DNA of 64,000 nucleotides from Streptomyces sp. Root1304 (GCF_001426405.1 NZ_LMEP01000025.1:79412-143411); one strand, 5' to 3'; counted from the first letter of the stretch, positions 33,890 through 42,380 are shown. The notes: generated from the sequence alone by a model not told the origin. Program-made: numbers and translations.

Positions 33890-34838
33890 ATCCACTCCTC
33901 AGTCCGTGCGAACGCCCGCCCCGGGTCAGGGACAGGCCCACCACTCCCATAACGAGCAGAAGTTCCGCAGGGGTCGGGAGCCCGGTGAATCCGTTCAGAT
34001 TCCGCTGGGACACACTATGCGACAGACCGAGCGCGGACTCGGAACTCGCACTGGCGTCCGGTACGGCGTCGAAGGTCGACCGTTCCTCCAGGCGCCGCCA
34101 GTGCCCGACGGGCCAGGCGATCACCACCGCGCGCCCCACGACCTGCTCCTCGGAGACGGTGCCGTGGTCCTTCTCGTCGAGGTGGAACCGGGAGTCGGCC
34201 GAGTCGGAGCGGTGGTCGCCGAGGACGAAGATCCGGCCCTCGGGGACCTTCACCTCGAAGGGGATGGTGGACGGCGGGTTCCCCGGGTGCAGGTAGGGCT
34301 CGTCCAGCGGTACGCCGTTGACGGTGAGCCGCCCGTCCTCGCCGCAGCAGCGGACGGTGTCTCCGCCGACGGCGACGACCCGCTTGATCAGGTCCCGGTC
34401 GTCGGCCGAGGGCAGCAGCCCGATGAAGGTGAGCGCCTGTTTGGCCTGCTTGATGCCCACGGGGTCGTCGGCGGGCGGGGTGGCCTCCTGCTGGAGCCAG
34501 TTGCCGGGGTCCTTGAAGACGACGACGTCGCCGCGCTGGGGCCGGGAGCCGAACCAGGGGGTGAGCTTGTCGACGAGGACCCGGTCGGAGATGCGGATCG
34601 TCTGTTCCATGGAGCCGGAGGGGATGACGAACGCCTGGACCAGGAAGGTCTTGAGGACGAGCGCGATGAGGACGGCCACGGTGACGAGGACGGGGATCTC
34701 GCGGAGTGCGGAGCGCTGCCGCCGCCGCTTGACCTTGCGGGCGAGCCTGCGCCGTTCGGCGCGTCCCGGCAGGGCCTGGCCGGTGCCCTGGTCGGGGCCG
34801 TGGCCGGTTCCGCCGGGCGGCCGTCCCCGGCTACCCAT
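33801..34838 (-). CDS. sipX: Type I signal peptidase (SipX position)
   Basis: A 345-residue peptidase. The head is basic (RRRLARKVKRRRQRSAL), then a helix (EIPVLVTVAVLIALVLKTFL). Ser is in VIPSGSMEQTIRISD, Lys in LIKRVVAVGGDTVRC, and FVLGDHRSDSADSRFH is box E. A second helix near residue 290 (PAELLLVMGVVGLSL) is followed by an unusually long Arg/Gly-rich tail of about 38 residues (RRRTIRTRWARQGGRRG). That tail is coded by DNA that also codes the start of sipY. The ATG at 34838 overlaps the sipW end by eight bases. Confidence 0.91.
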   Translation of the reverse strand: MGSRGRPPGGTGHGPDQGTGQALPGRAERRRLARKVKRRRQRSALREIPVLVTVAVLIALVLKTFLVQAFVIPSGSMEQTIRISDRVLVDKLTPWFGSRPQRGDVVVFKDPGNWLQQEATPPADDPVGIKQAKQALTFIGLLPSADDRDLIKRVVAVGGDTVRCCGEDGRLTVNGVPLDEPYLHPGNPPSTIPFEVKVPEGRIFVLGDHRSDSADSRFHLDEKDHGTVSEEQVVGRAVVIAWPVGHWRRLEERSTFDAVPDASASSESALGLSHSVSQRNLNGFTGLPTPAELLLVMGVVGLSLTRGGRSHGLRSGCGGFGRRRTIRTRWARQGGRRGLRRGHDG

Positions 34839-35622
34839 GGGCCCCCGCCCCGTGTCCGCCGGCCGGCGCGGCCGGTACGGCGTCGAAGGCCTTCGTCCCG
34901 GCCACGGTGGACCAGCGGCCGAAGGGCCAGGCGATCCAGTCGGCGCGGCCGACGACCTTGTCGACGGGGACCATGCCGCCGCCGGGGTCGCCGAGGTGGT
35001 CGCGGGAGTCACTGGACTGGCTGCGGTGGTCGCCCATGACCCAGAGCCTGTCCTGCGGGACGACGATGTCGAAGGCGACGCTGGACGGCTGGTCGCCGGG
35101 CATGAGGTAGCGCTCCTGGACGGGGACGCCGTTGACGGTGAGGCGGCTGTCCTTGTCGCAGCAGACCACCCGGTCGCCGCCGGTGCCGACGACCCGCTTC
35201 ACGAAGTCGGTCTCGTCGGGTTCGGCGAGACCGAGGGCGGCGGCGCCGTCGTGGAGGAGGCCGGTGACGGGGTTGCCCGGGGACTGTTCCCGTACGAAGG
35301 AGGCGGTGCCGTCGAAGACGACGACGTCGCCTCGCCGGGGCTCATTGCCGAAACGGTACGCCAGCTTGTTGACCAGGATGCGGTCGCCGACCTGGAGGGT
35401 CGGTTCCATGGATCCGCTGGGGATCAGGAAGGGCTGCAGTACGAAGTGGCTCAGGAGGAGCAGGAAGGCCACGCAGGCGCCGCCGACGAAGGCCGTGCGC
35501 CGCCAGGACACCGGGGTCCTGGAATCCTCGGGAACGCGCGCGGAGCGCGACCCTTCCTCCGTGCCGGACGAATCCGTGCCGGAAGAGGGGTCGCGCTCCG
35601 TGTGCTGTGCTTCGGTGTCCAT
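34831..35622 (-). CDS. sipW: Type I signal peptidase (SipW position)
   Basis: A 263-residue peptidase, first of the four. An acidic/Ser-rich head of about 35 residues precedes the helix FVGGACVAFLLLLSHFVLQP. Ser is in LIPSGSMEPTLQVGD, Lys in DFVKRVVGTGGDRVV, and WVMGDHRSQSSDSRDH is box E. No clear C-terminal membrane helix is seen (the end is Ala/Pro/Gly-rich), unlike its three neighbours. It begins 69 bp after rplS on the same strand and overlaps sipX, so rplS and sipW-X-Y could share a transcript. Confidence 0.93.
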   Translation of the reverse strand: MDTEAQHTERDPSSGTDSSGTEEGSRSARVPEDSRTPVSWRRTAFVGGACVAFLLLLSHFVLQPFLIPSGSMEPTLQVGDRILVNKLAYRFGNEPRRGDVVVFDGTASFVREQSPGNPVTGLLHDGAAALGLAEPDETDFVKRVVGTGGDRVVCCDKDSRLTVNGVPVQERYLMPGDQPSSVAFDIVVPQDRLWVMGDHRSQSSDSRDHLGDPGGGMVPVDKVVGRADWIAWPFGRWSTVAGTKAFDAVPAAPAGGHGAGAHG

Positions 35623-35691
35623 CGGTGGCAGAGCCTATCCGGCCTGCCTGTGCGAGGGCTCGGAAGCGTCGAGCGTGCCGGGAGCCGAGGC

Positions 35692-36042
35692 TCAGCGGTC
35701 GCGCTTCTCCTTGATCTTGGCGGCCTTGCCGCGCAGCTCGCGGAGGTAGTAGAGCTTCGCGCGACGGACGTCACCGCGGGTGACGAGCTCGATCTTCTCG
35801 AAGATCGGGCTGTTCACCGGGAAGGTGCGCTCGACGCCGACGGAGAACGAGACCTTGCGGACCGTGAAGGTCTCGCTGACGCCCGAGCCCTGGCGGCGGA
35901 TGACGACACCCTTGAACTGCTGGATGCGGGAGCGGTTGCCTTCGATGACGCGCACGTGGACGTTCACGGTGTCGCCGGGGCGGAAGGAGGGGAGGTCGGA
36001 GCGGAGCGCGGCCGCGTTGACCTGGTCGAGCAGGGAGGCCAT
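35692..36042 (-). CDS. rplS: 50S ribosomal protein L19
   Basis: A 116-residue L19 of standard length: MASLLDQVNAAALRSDLPSF, then PGDTVNVHVRVIEGNRSRIQ, SVGVERTFPVNSPIFEKIEL and RRAKLYYLRELRGKAAKIKE. It binds 23S rRNA at the subunit interface. It follows trmD with 128 bp between and precedes the sip genes. The order rpsP-rimM-trmD-rplS is the usual one, here with a KH gene inserted after rpsP. Confidence 0.98.
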   Translation of the reverse strand: MASLLDQVNAAALRSDLPSFRPGDTVNVHVRVIEGNRSRIQQFKGVVIRRQGSGVSETFTVRKVSFSVGVERTFPVNSPIFEKIELVTRGDVRRAKLYYLRELRGKAAKIKEKRDR

Positions 36043-36170
36043 GGAGGTCTCTTTCCTCGCTGATGCCACAGGTCATCAGCGGTACGTTCGAAGTGATTCG
36101 GATGTTCGTCCGTTCCTGGCGGCGTCGTTCCCCCTGTGGCAGGGGCGCGCGCCGGACGGACGACAGCGGC

Positions 36171-36992
36171 CTATTCTTCCACGGCGTGGACCCTGCGCCA
36201 AAATCGGCCGCTCGGGTCGGGTGCCCAGCCCATCATGGAGAGGATCTCGCGGTCCTTCTTGTCGAAGGCCGCGGGGTTGCAGCGCTCGATGAGGTCGGGC
36301 CGGTGGGCCGCCGTGCGGCGGAAGGCCTCGTCGCGCCGCCAGCGGGCGATCTTGCCGTGGTGTCCGCTGAGGAGGACGTCGGGGATGCCCCGGCCGCGCC
36401 ACTCGGGGGGCTTGGTGTAGACGGGGCCTTCCAGGAGGTTGGCCATGGCCCCGGGGGCGAAGGAGTCGTCGCGGTGGGACTCGGCGTTGCCGAGGACACC
36501 GGGCAGGAGGCGGGCGACGGCCTCGGTGACGACGAGGACGGCGGCCTCGCCGCCGGCCAGGACGTAGTCGCCGATGGAGACCTCGTAGACCGGCATCCGG
36601 GTCGCGTACTCGTCCATGACCCGGCGGTCGATGCCCTCGTAGCGGGCCGGGGTGAAGATCAGCCAGGGCCGCTCGGACAGCTCGACGGCCAGCTCCTGGG
36701 TGAAGGGGCGGCCGCTGGGGGTGGGAACGACGAGGACGGGTCCGTGGGCGCCGTTCTCGTAGCCGTCGGCGAGGGTCTGGTCGAGCGCGTCGCCCCAGGG
36801 GTCGGTCTTCATGACCATGCCGGGGCCGCCGCCGTACGGGGTGTCGTCGACGGTGTTGTGCCGGTCGTACGTCCAGTCGCGCAGGTCGTGGACGTGGACG
36901 TCGAGCTGTCCGCGCGCGCGTGCCTTGCCGACGAGGGAGACGTTCAGCGGTTCGAGGTACTCGGGGAAGATCGTGACGACGTCGAGCCTCAT
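36171..36992 (-). CDS. trmD: tRNA (guanine-N1)-methyltransferase
   Basis: A 273-residue SPOUT methyltransferase making m1G37 in tRNAs. It starts MRLDVVTIFPEYLEPLNVSL and has the deep-knot motifs YTPARYEGID (here FTPARYEGIDRRVMDEYATR), YEVSIGDYVLAGGEAAVLV and the acceptor loop region with RLLPGVLGNAESHRDDSF. DVLLSGHHGKIARWRRDEA is conserved. The ATG overlaps the rimM stop by four bases. Confidence 0.97.
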   Translation of the reverse strand: MRLDVVTIFPEYLEPLNVSLVGKARARGQLDVHVHDLRDWTYDRHNTVDDTPYGGGPGMVMKTDPWGDALDQTLADGYENGAHGPVLVVPTPSGRPFTQELAVELSERPWLIFTPARYEGIDRRVMDEYATRMPVYEVSIGDYVLAGGEAAVLVVTEAVARLLPGVLGNAESHRDDSFAPGAMANLLEGPVYTKPPEWRGRGIPDVLLSGHHGKIARWRRDEAFRRTAAHRPDLIERCNPAAFDKKDREILSMMGWAPDPSGRFWRRVHAVEE

Positions 36993-37546
36993 GCGTCGTC
37001 ACCCTGCTCGGCGTCGCGCGTGGAGACGATCTCGGCGCGGTCGTCGATCAGGCCGGGCGGCGGGTCGATGACGGCCCGCTGCTCCTCCAGGTCGATCTCG
37101 GTGACGATCGACTCGACGAACGGGATCATCAGCTCGGTGCCGTCGGGGCGCTCGACGATGAAGAGGTCCTGGGACGGCAGGTGGGAGATCTCGGTGATCC
37201 GGCCGATCTCGGTGCCGTCGGCGAGGACGACGTCGAGGTCCATCAGCTGGTGGTCGTAGTACTCGTCCTCCTCCTCGGGCAGCTCCGTGGGGTCGATCTC
37301 GGCGATGAGGAGGGTGTTGCGCAGCGCCTCGGCGGCATTGCGGTCGCGGACGCCCTCGAAGCGCAGCAACAGCTTTCCGCTGTGGACCTTGCCGGACTCG
37401 ATGGTCAGCGGCCCGGCGGAGGCCGGGTCGGTGCGCAGCACGGCTCCGGGGCCGAGCCTGAGTTCGGGCTCGTCCGTGCGCACCTCGACGGTGACCTCGC
37501 CCTTGATTCCGTGGGCGCGGCCGATCCGCGCGACTACCAACTGCAC
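36989..37546 (-). CDS. rimM: Ribosome maturation factor RimM
   Basis: A 185-residue 30S assembly factor. The N-terminal RimM domain reads QLVVARIGRAHGIKGEVTVE, and the PRC-barrel end has YYDHQLMDLDVVLADGTEIG and LMIPFVESIVTEIDL. It binds S19 and helps processing of 16S rRNA. The GTG at 37546 is chosen as conserved sequence begins directly there; a longer reading to 37567 adds MTGECGA without family support. It overlaps trmD by four bases. Confidence 0.95.
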   Translation of the reverse strand: MQLVVARIGRAHGIKGEVTVEVRTDEPELRLGPGAVLRTDPASAGPLTIESGKVHSGKLLLRFEGVRDRNAAEALRNTLLIAEIDPTELPEEEDEYYDHQLMDLDVVLADGTEIGRITEISHLPSQDLFIVERPDGTELMIPFVESIVTEIDLEEQRAVIDPPPGLIDDRAEIVSTRDAEQGDDA

Positions 37547-37592
37547 TGCTCCACACTCTCCTGTCACACAGCTCGTACGACGCGAAACGACA

Positions 37593-37630
37593 ACGGGCCG
37601 GGGTGGGCTCGTAAGCCCTCCCCGGCCCGT
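37593..37630 (-). terminator. Hairpin between the KH gene and rimM
   Basis: Eleven-base arms ACGGGCCGGGG (37593-37603) and its complement (37620-37630) enclose an inner GGGCT/AGCCC stem with loop CGTA. It lies 33 bases after the KH gene stop and 46 bases before the rimM start, splitting rpsP-khpA from rimM-trmD. Confidence 0.78.
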
Positions 37631-37663
37631 GCCGGCACTACTGAGGTGATGCTGCCGGCCTGC

Positions 37664-37903
37664 TCAGCGGACCTGGTCCACGTCGACGAGGTCGACTCGG
37701 ATGCCACGTCCGCCGATGGCGCCCACGACGGTACGCAGCGCGCGCGCGGTGCGGCCGTTGCGGCCGATCACCTTGCCGAGGTCGTCCGGGTGGACCCGGA
37801 CTTCCAGGACGCGGCCACGGCGCAGGTTGCGCGAGGCGACCTGCACGTCGTCGGGGTTTTCGACGATGCCCTTCACGAGGTGCTCGAGAGCCTCCTCGAG
37901 CAT
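37664..37903 (-). CDS. khpA: KH-domain RNA-binding protein (KhpA type)
   Basis: A 79-residue single KH domain. LEEALEHLVKGIVENPDDVQ opens it and VHPDDLGKVIGRNGRTARAL has the GxxG loop (GRNG). KhpA proteins bind RNA, often with KhpB, and affect cell envelope genes in firmicutes; the actinobacterial role is not settled. The gene begins two bases after the rpsP stop, so it is co-transcribed with rpsP, as in most Gram-positive bacteria. Confidence 0.94.
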   Translation of the reverse strand: MLEEALEHLVKGIVENPDDVQVASRNLRRGRVLEVRVHPDDLGKVIGRNGRTARALRTVVGAIGGRGIRVDLVDVDQVR

Positions 37904-37905
37904 GA

Positions 37906-38349
37906 TCAGGCCTCGGTCGACTCGGTGGACGTGGCCTCGGCCTCGTCCGCCTTCTTGTCGGCCTTCTTGGCCTTCGGGGTGATGGCCTCACCCTTGTCGT
38001 CGCCGCCCTCGAGGGCCTTCGCGAACTCGTCGAACGAGGCGCGCTTGGCTTCCTTCGTCGCGGGGACGAGCAGGGCCTTCTCGGGGGCCGGGAGGCCCTT
38101 GGCCTTCTGCCAGTCGCCCGTGAGCTTCAGGATGGCGAGAACCGGCTCGGTCGGCTGGGCGCCGACGGACAGCCAGTACTGCGCACGCTCGGAGTCGACC
38201 TCGATACGCGACGGGTTGTACGTCGGGTGGTAGAGGCCGATCTCCTCGATCGCGCGACCGTCACGACGGGTGCGCGAGTCGGCGACGACGATGCGGTAGT
38301 GCGGCTGGCGGATCTTGCCGAGGCGCTTGAGCTTGATCTTGACTGCCAC
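37906..38349 (-). CDS. rpsP: 30S ribosomal protein S16
   Basis: A 147-residue S16, longer than the ~82 of E. coli because of a C-terminal extension rich in Lys, Glu and Ala (AITPKAKKADKKADEAEATS). The core is AVKIKLKRLGKIRQPHYRIV, then RDGRAIEEIGLYHP and SVGAQPTEPVLAILKLTG. It begins with GTG at 38349, with AGGAG eleven bases upstream, rather far. The extension is usual in Streptomyces. Confidence 0.96.
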   Translation of the reverse strand: MAVKIKLKRLGKIRQPHYRIVVADSRTRRDGRAIEEIGLYHPTYNPSRIEVDSERAQYWLSVGAQPTEPVLAILKLTGDWQKAKGLPAPEKALLVPATKEAKRASFDEFAKALEGGDDKGEAITPKAKKADKKADEAEATSTESTEA

Positions 38350-38504
38350 TGGAGTGGTGTCTCCTGGTCTTGACGTGGTTGGGCACTTTGAGATGCCACG
38401 TGGGGTTGCGGTACTCGGATGCCCGATGGACGCGTCAGCCGGAGGAGAGAGGGGTCCTGTGCGACTGTCGAGTACAGCTAGCCATTGTGCCACACACCGC
38501 GAGG

Positions 38505-39098
38505 TCAGCTCGCGGCGCCCACGGTCTCCGGGATGCGGAAGGGCTTGCCGCAGCCGCCGCAGACGATCGGGGCCTGGGCGAGCACCGACGGGACCACGCG
38601 CACGTTCCGTCCGCAGTCGCAGACGGCCTTGACGCGCACGCCGCCGCCGGAGGATCCGTGCCGGGCCGCCGGGCCCCGGAAGGAGCGCTTGGTGTCGGCC
38701 GCCGTCGCGACCGTGTGCGCCTTGAGGGCGCGCTGGAGCCGCTCGATGGTGGGCCGGTAGCGGCGCCTCGCCTCGGGGTTGAGCGTGACCAGGGAGAAGC
38801 CGCTGCTGGCGTGTGGCTCCTCGGGGTGGTCGAGGCCCATCTCCTCGGCGATCGCGAGGAATCTGCGGTTGTGGTAGCGGCCGGCGCGGGAGGTGTCGCG
38901 GACACCCCGGGCGGCGGCGATGCCGTGGACTGCCTCGTGGAGCAGTCGTTCGAAGGAGAGCTCGGCGCCGCAGGCGGACGAGGACTCTCCGATCAGGGAC
39001 TCGGGCGCGGCAAGATCGGGCAGCTCGGGGTGGTGCCGCTGAATGTCGGCCCACGCCTGTGCCAGCTCTGCGGCGAGAACAGGTGGTGTCGTGCTCAC
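38505..39098 (-). CDS. Putative SprT-like zinc metalloprotease
   Basis: A protein of 197 residues from the GTG at 39098 (218 if the GTG at 39161 is used, which adds QNIWDAPEWNP and so on). FERLLHEAVHGIAAARGVRD has HEAVH, an HExxH zinc motif, and YHNRRFLAIAEEMGLDHPE supplies the further His expected in SprT-like proteins. The C-terminal part is a zinc ribbon: VKAVCDCGRNVRVV and IVCGGCGKPFRI (C-x-C...CxxC). SprT-like enzymes in other organisms process DNA-protein crosslinks; the bacterial function is unknown. Neither start has a good ribosome site, so the N terminus is uncertain. Confidence 0.75.
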   Translation of the reverse strand: MSTTPPVLAAELAQAWADIQRHHPELPDLAAPESLIGESSSACGAELSFERLLHEAVHGIAAARGVRDTSRAGRYHNRRFLAIAEEMGLDHPEEPHASSGFSLVTLNPEARRRYRPTIERLQRALKAHTVATAADTKRSFRGPAARHGSSGGGVRVKAVCDCGRNVRVVPSVLAQAPIVCGGCGKPFRIPETVGAAS

Positions 39099-39493
39099 GT
39101 CGCGTACAACGAGCCGATGTGCCCCCGGGTTCCATTCCGGGGCATCCCAAATATTTTGCACGTACCCGTCAGTTGCCCTTGATGTGTCGGGACGAGGGCC
39201 AGTGCGTCGATCTGCGGAGAAGCCACGCAGGGGACGTCAAGCTGGTACGTACCCGGCGCATACGCTCCGGCGTGCAGCCGTGGTGCGCGCGCCCCGGGGG
39301 GTACGGCTCCCGGGCCCGGCCGGGAAGCTTTGCACGGACATTACCCGGTCCGCGCGAGCGGTGCGCGCACCGCCCCCGCCCCGGCCGCTCCCCCGGGCGA
39401 ATCGGTGCGGCGCGAGCACTGGACGCGGCCCGGGATGCGCAGTTCCCTGACTACGGGGGGCTGTCGTCCGAGCCCGGATTGGGGCGCTTTTCC

Positions 39494-40225
39494 ATGACAC
39501 CTACGCTCGTCCCGCACCACCCCGCGCGCGACTGGGCCGAGATCCAGGAACGGATGCTCGTCCCGCTCTACGAGGCGGTGTACGAGCGCCTCGGCGTGGG
39601 CGCCGGCTCCCGGGTCCTGGGCCTCGGCTGCGGCTCGGGCCTCGCGCTCCTGATGGCGGCCGGACGGGGCGCCCGGGTCACCGGCGCGGACCGGGACCAC
39701 GCGCGCGTGGAGCTGGCCAGGGAGCGGCTCCCGGAGGGCGTCGCGGTCGGCGGGGAACCGCCCGGGGCCGGTCCGTACGACGTGATCACGGCCTTCCACG
39801 CGACGGACGGGCTCCTTCCTGAGCTGCTGGCCGTCACCCGTTCGGCGCAGTCCGGTGCGGCGGTCGTGCTGGCGGGCTGGGGGCCGCCCGAGCGGTGTGC
39901 CACGGAGCCGGTGCTGCGGGTCGCGGAACGGCTCGCGGACGGCGGCGCCCGGCGGGGGTTCCGGGCCGACCTGGACGGGCTGGTGGCGGCCGCGGGGCTG
40001 CACCCGGCGGGTTCGGGACGGGTGGCCTGTCCCTTCGGGTACGCGAGCGGGGGCAGCGCGGTGCGGGGGCTGCTGTCGACCGGCGCGTTCGACGAGGCGG
40101 TCCGGGCGACGGAGCTCGCCCAGGTGGAGAAGGAGATCGAGGAGGCGCTCGCCCCGCACCTGCGCGCGGACGGCACGGTGTGGATGCCGAACGAATTCCG
40201 GTACGTCGTCGCCCGGGTGCCGTAG
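39494..40225 (+). CDS. SAM-dependent methyltransferase
   Basis: A 243-residue class I methyltransferase. MTPTLVPHHPARDWAEIQER opens it; motif I is VLGLGCGSGLALLMAAGRG, the acidic end of strand 2 is VTGADRDHARVELARERL, and YDVITAFHATDGL is motif II. The C-terminal third reads VEKEIEEALAPHLRADGTVW, typical of a small group found beside ftsH/rpsP in Streptomyces. The substrate is unknown. The ATG at 39494 is used because upstream codons have no similarity to the fold. It is convergent with ftsH. Confidence 0.86.
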   Translation: MTPTLVPHHPARDWAEIQERMLVPLYEAVYERLGVGAGSRVLGLGCGSGLALLMAAGRGARVTGADRDHARVELARERLPEGVAVGGEPPGAGPYDVITAFHATDGLLPELLAVTRSAQSGAAVVLAGWGPPERCATEPVLRVAERLADGGARRGFRADLDGLVAAAGLHPAGSGRVACPFGYASGGSAVRGLLSTGAFDEAVRATELAQVEKEIEEALAPHLRADGTVWMPNEFRYVVARVP

Positions 40226-40235
40226 CCCGCGCGGG

Positions 40236-40259
40236 CGCCCGCCGTCCGGCCGGCGGGCG
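40236..40259. terminator. Hairpin between convergent methyltransferase and ftsH-like genes
   Basis: Nine-base arms CGCCCGCCG (40236-40244) and CGGCGGGCG (40251-40259) around a six-base loop. It lies 11 bases after the methyltransferase stop. Confidence 0.65.
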
Positions 40260-40324
40260 GGAGACCGCGAGCCTCGCGGCGGACCCCTCCCCCGGCCCCT
40301 CGGTCCTCGTCTCCCCCGGCCCCC

Positions 40325-42247
40325 TCAGTCCTCCCTTTCCGCGCGCGTGATCCCCGCCGCGCGGTACGCGTCCGCCTCCTCCAGGGTCTCGTTCTCCAGG
40401 AGCGCGGCCGCCAGCGCGTCCAGCTGGCCGCGGTGCTCGCGGAGCAGCCGTACGGCGTTCTCGTAGCACTCGTCCACGATCCGGCGCATCTCGGCGTCGA
40501 CGGTGTCGAGGGTCGAGGGCGCCGCCGACAGGCCGTACGCCTGCTGCGCGTCGCTGGGGATGGCGGTGAGCCGGCCGACGCGCTCGCTCATGCCCCAGCG
40601 TCCGGCCATGCCCCGGGCGATGTTGGTGACCTGTTCCAGGTCGCTCTCGGCGCCGGTGGTGATGACTCCGAACACGACCTGTTCGGCCGCCATGCCGCCG
40701 AGGGCGCCGATGATCCGGCCGCGCAGGTAGTCCTCGGTGTAGGCGTACTTGTCGGAGTCGGGGGTGGAGAGGGTGACGCCGAGGGCCCGGCCGCGCGGCA
40801 CGATGGTGATCTTGCGGACCGGGTCGGCGCCGGGCTGGAGCATGCCGAGCAGGGCGTGACCGCTCTCGTGGTACGCGGTGCGGCGGCGTTCCTCGGCGGG
40901 CATGACGAGCGGGCGTTCCGCGCCGAGCTGGACCTTCTCCAGGGCGTCGGACAGGTCGGAGCGGGTGACGGCCTTCTGCTCGCGCTTGACGGCGAGGAGG
41001 GCGGCCTCGTTGGCGAGGTTGGCGAGTTCGGCGCCGGTCATGCCGGGGGTCGTCCGGGCCACGTGCTCCAGGTCGACGTCCTTGGCGAGCGGGATCTCCC
41101 GGGTGTGGATCCTCAGGATGGCCTCGCGGCCGCCCCGGTCGGGCGGGTTGACGTGGACGATCCGGTCGAAGCGGCCGGGCCGGGTGAGGGCGGGGTCCAG
41201 GACGTCGGCGCGGTTGGTGGCGGCGAGGACGATGACGCCCTCGGAGCCGGTGAAGCCGTCCATCTCGGTGAGGATCTGGTTGAGGGTCTGTTCGCGCTCG
41301 TCGTGGCCGCCCATGCCCGAGCCGCCGCCCCGGGCCCGGCCGATGGTGTCGATCTCGTCGATGAAGATGATCGCCGGGGCGACCTTGCGGGCCTCGGCGA
41401 ACAGCTCGCGCACCCGGGAGGCGCCGACGCCCACGATCATCTCGATGAACTCGGACGCGGAGGCGGAGAAGAACGGCACCCCGGCCTCGCCCGCGACGGC
41501 GCGGGCGAGCAGGGTCTTCCCGGTGCCGGGCGGGCCGGCGAGCAGGACGCCGCGGGGCATCTTGGCGCCCATCTCGCGGTAGGCCTGCGGGTTCTTGAGG
41601 AAGTCGACGACGTCGTTGAGCTCGCCCTCGACCTCGTCGATGCCGGCGACGTCGGCGAAGGTGGTGCGCTGCCCGCCTTCCAGTTCCACGGGTTTGGGCG
41701 GGGTCTTGCGGCCGAGCATGCCGCCCGCGCCGCCGCCCATGCCCGCGCTCATCCGGCGGGCGATGAACACCCACAGGACGACGAGCAGCAGCATCGGGGC
41801 GAGCGAGATGAGGAGGTTGGCGAGGAAGCTGCGTTCCTGGACGACGGGTTCGGCGGTGACGGTGACGTTCTGCTTGGTGAGCTGCGCCCACAGCTCGTCG
41901 TCGGCGAAGGCCGGCCGCTGGGTCTTGAACTTGGTGTAGTCGCCGTCTCCGTCGGGGGCGGGCTGCTTGTTCTTCAGCTGCCCCTGGATCGCGTCGCCCT
42001 TGGAGTAGATCTTGGTGACGTTCCCGGCCGCGACCTGCTTGTCGAACTCGGTGTACGCGATCGTCGGCTCGTCACCCTTGTTGAGGAAGGACAGGACGAT
42101 GTTGGCGATCAGATAGACGACGAGCGCGGTGAGGATGAGGCTGCCCCAGCCTCCCGGCATCCGCTTCTTCGGCGAGGGGGGCGGCGGGGCCCCTTCCGAG
42201 CGCCAGGGCTGGTCGGTCCGGTCGCGCGGGGGTACGGGGTTGGCCAC
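40325..42247 (-). CDS. FtsH-family membrane AAA zinc protease
   Basis: A 640-residue AAA protease. Two membrane segments (SLILTALVVYLIANIVLSFL and LANLLISLAPMLLLVVLWVF) flank a small extracytoplasmic domain. The AAA module has Walker A LLAGPPGTGKT, Walker B IIFIDEIDTIG and the SRH with LTRPGRFDR. The protease zinc motif is AYHESGHALLGML (HExGH). It degrades membrane and regulatory proteins. S. coelicolor, from memory, has a second ftsH elsewhere near folE, so this is the paralogue near ffh. The GTG at 42247 has GAGGAG eight bases upstream. Confidence 0.93.
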   Translation of the reverse strand: MANPVPPRDRTDQPWRSEGAPPPPSPKKRMPGGWGSLILTALVVYLIANIVLSFLNKGDEPTIAYTEFDKQVAAGNVTKIYSKGDAIQGQLKNKQPAPDGDGDYTKFKTQRPAFADDELWAQLTKQNVTVTAEPVVQERSFLANLLISLAPMLLLVVLWVFIARRMSAGMGGGAGGMLGRKTPPKPVELEGGQRTTFADVAGIDEVEGELNDVVDFLKNPQAYREMGAKMPRGVLLAGPPGTGKTLLARAVAGEAGVPFFSASASEFIEMIVGVGASRVRELFAEARKVAPAIIFIDEIDTIGRARGGGSGMGGHDEREQTLNQILTEMDGFTGSEGVIVLAATNRADVLDPALTRPGRFDRIVHVNPPDRGGREAILRIHTREIPLAKDVDLEHVARTTPGMTGAELANLANEAALLAVKREQKAVTRSDLSDALEKVQLGAERPLVMPAEERRRTAYHESGHALLGMLQPGADPVRKITIVPRGRALGVTLSTPDSDKYAYTEDYLRGRIIGALGGMAAEQVVFGVITTGAESDLEQVTNIARGMAGRWGMSERVGRLTAIPSDAQQAYGLSAAPSTLDTVDAEMRRIVDECYENAVRLLREHRGQLDALAAALLENETLEEADAYRAAGITRAERED

Positions 42248-42325
42248 GTGGCTCTCCTCGGGGCGGCTGTGGCCCCAGTATCGAAGAGCGGGACGAACCC
42301 GGCATCGCGGGCGGTGCGGAGGGGT

Positions 42326-42370
42326 GAGAAGGGGCCCGGGGCGGTTTCGCGCCGCCCCGGGCCCCTTCTC
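42326..42370 (-). terminator. Strong hairpin terminator after ffh
   Basis: Nineteen-base arms (42326-42344 and 42352-42370) pair without mismatch around TTTCGCG. It starts 11 bases after the ffh stop and ends 79 bases before the ftsH-like start, so it ends the ffh transcript. Confidence 0.9.
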
Positions 42371-42380
42371 GTACGGGCTG

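Noticed and set aside
38349..39150. Continuation of the rpsP frame upstream
   Set aside because: The residues are Arg-rich nonsense opposite and across the SprT-like gene; S16 begins at AVKIKLKRL.
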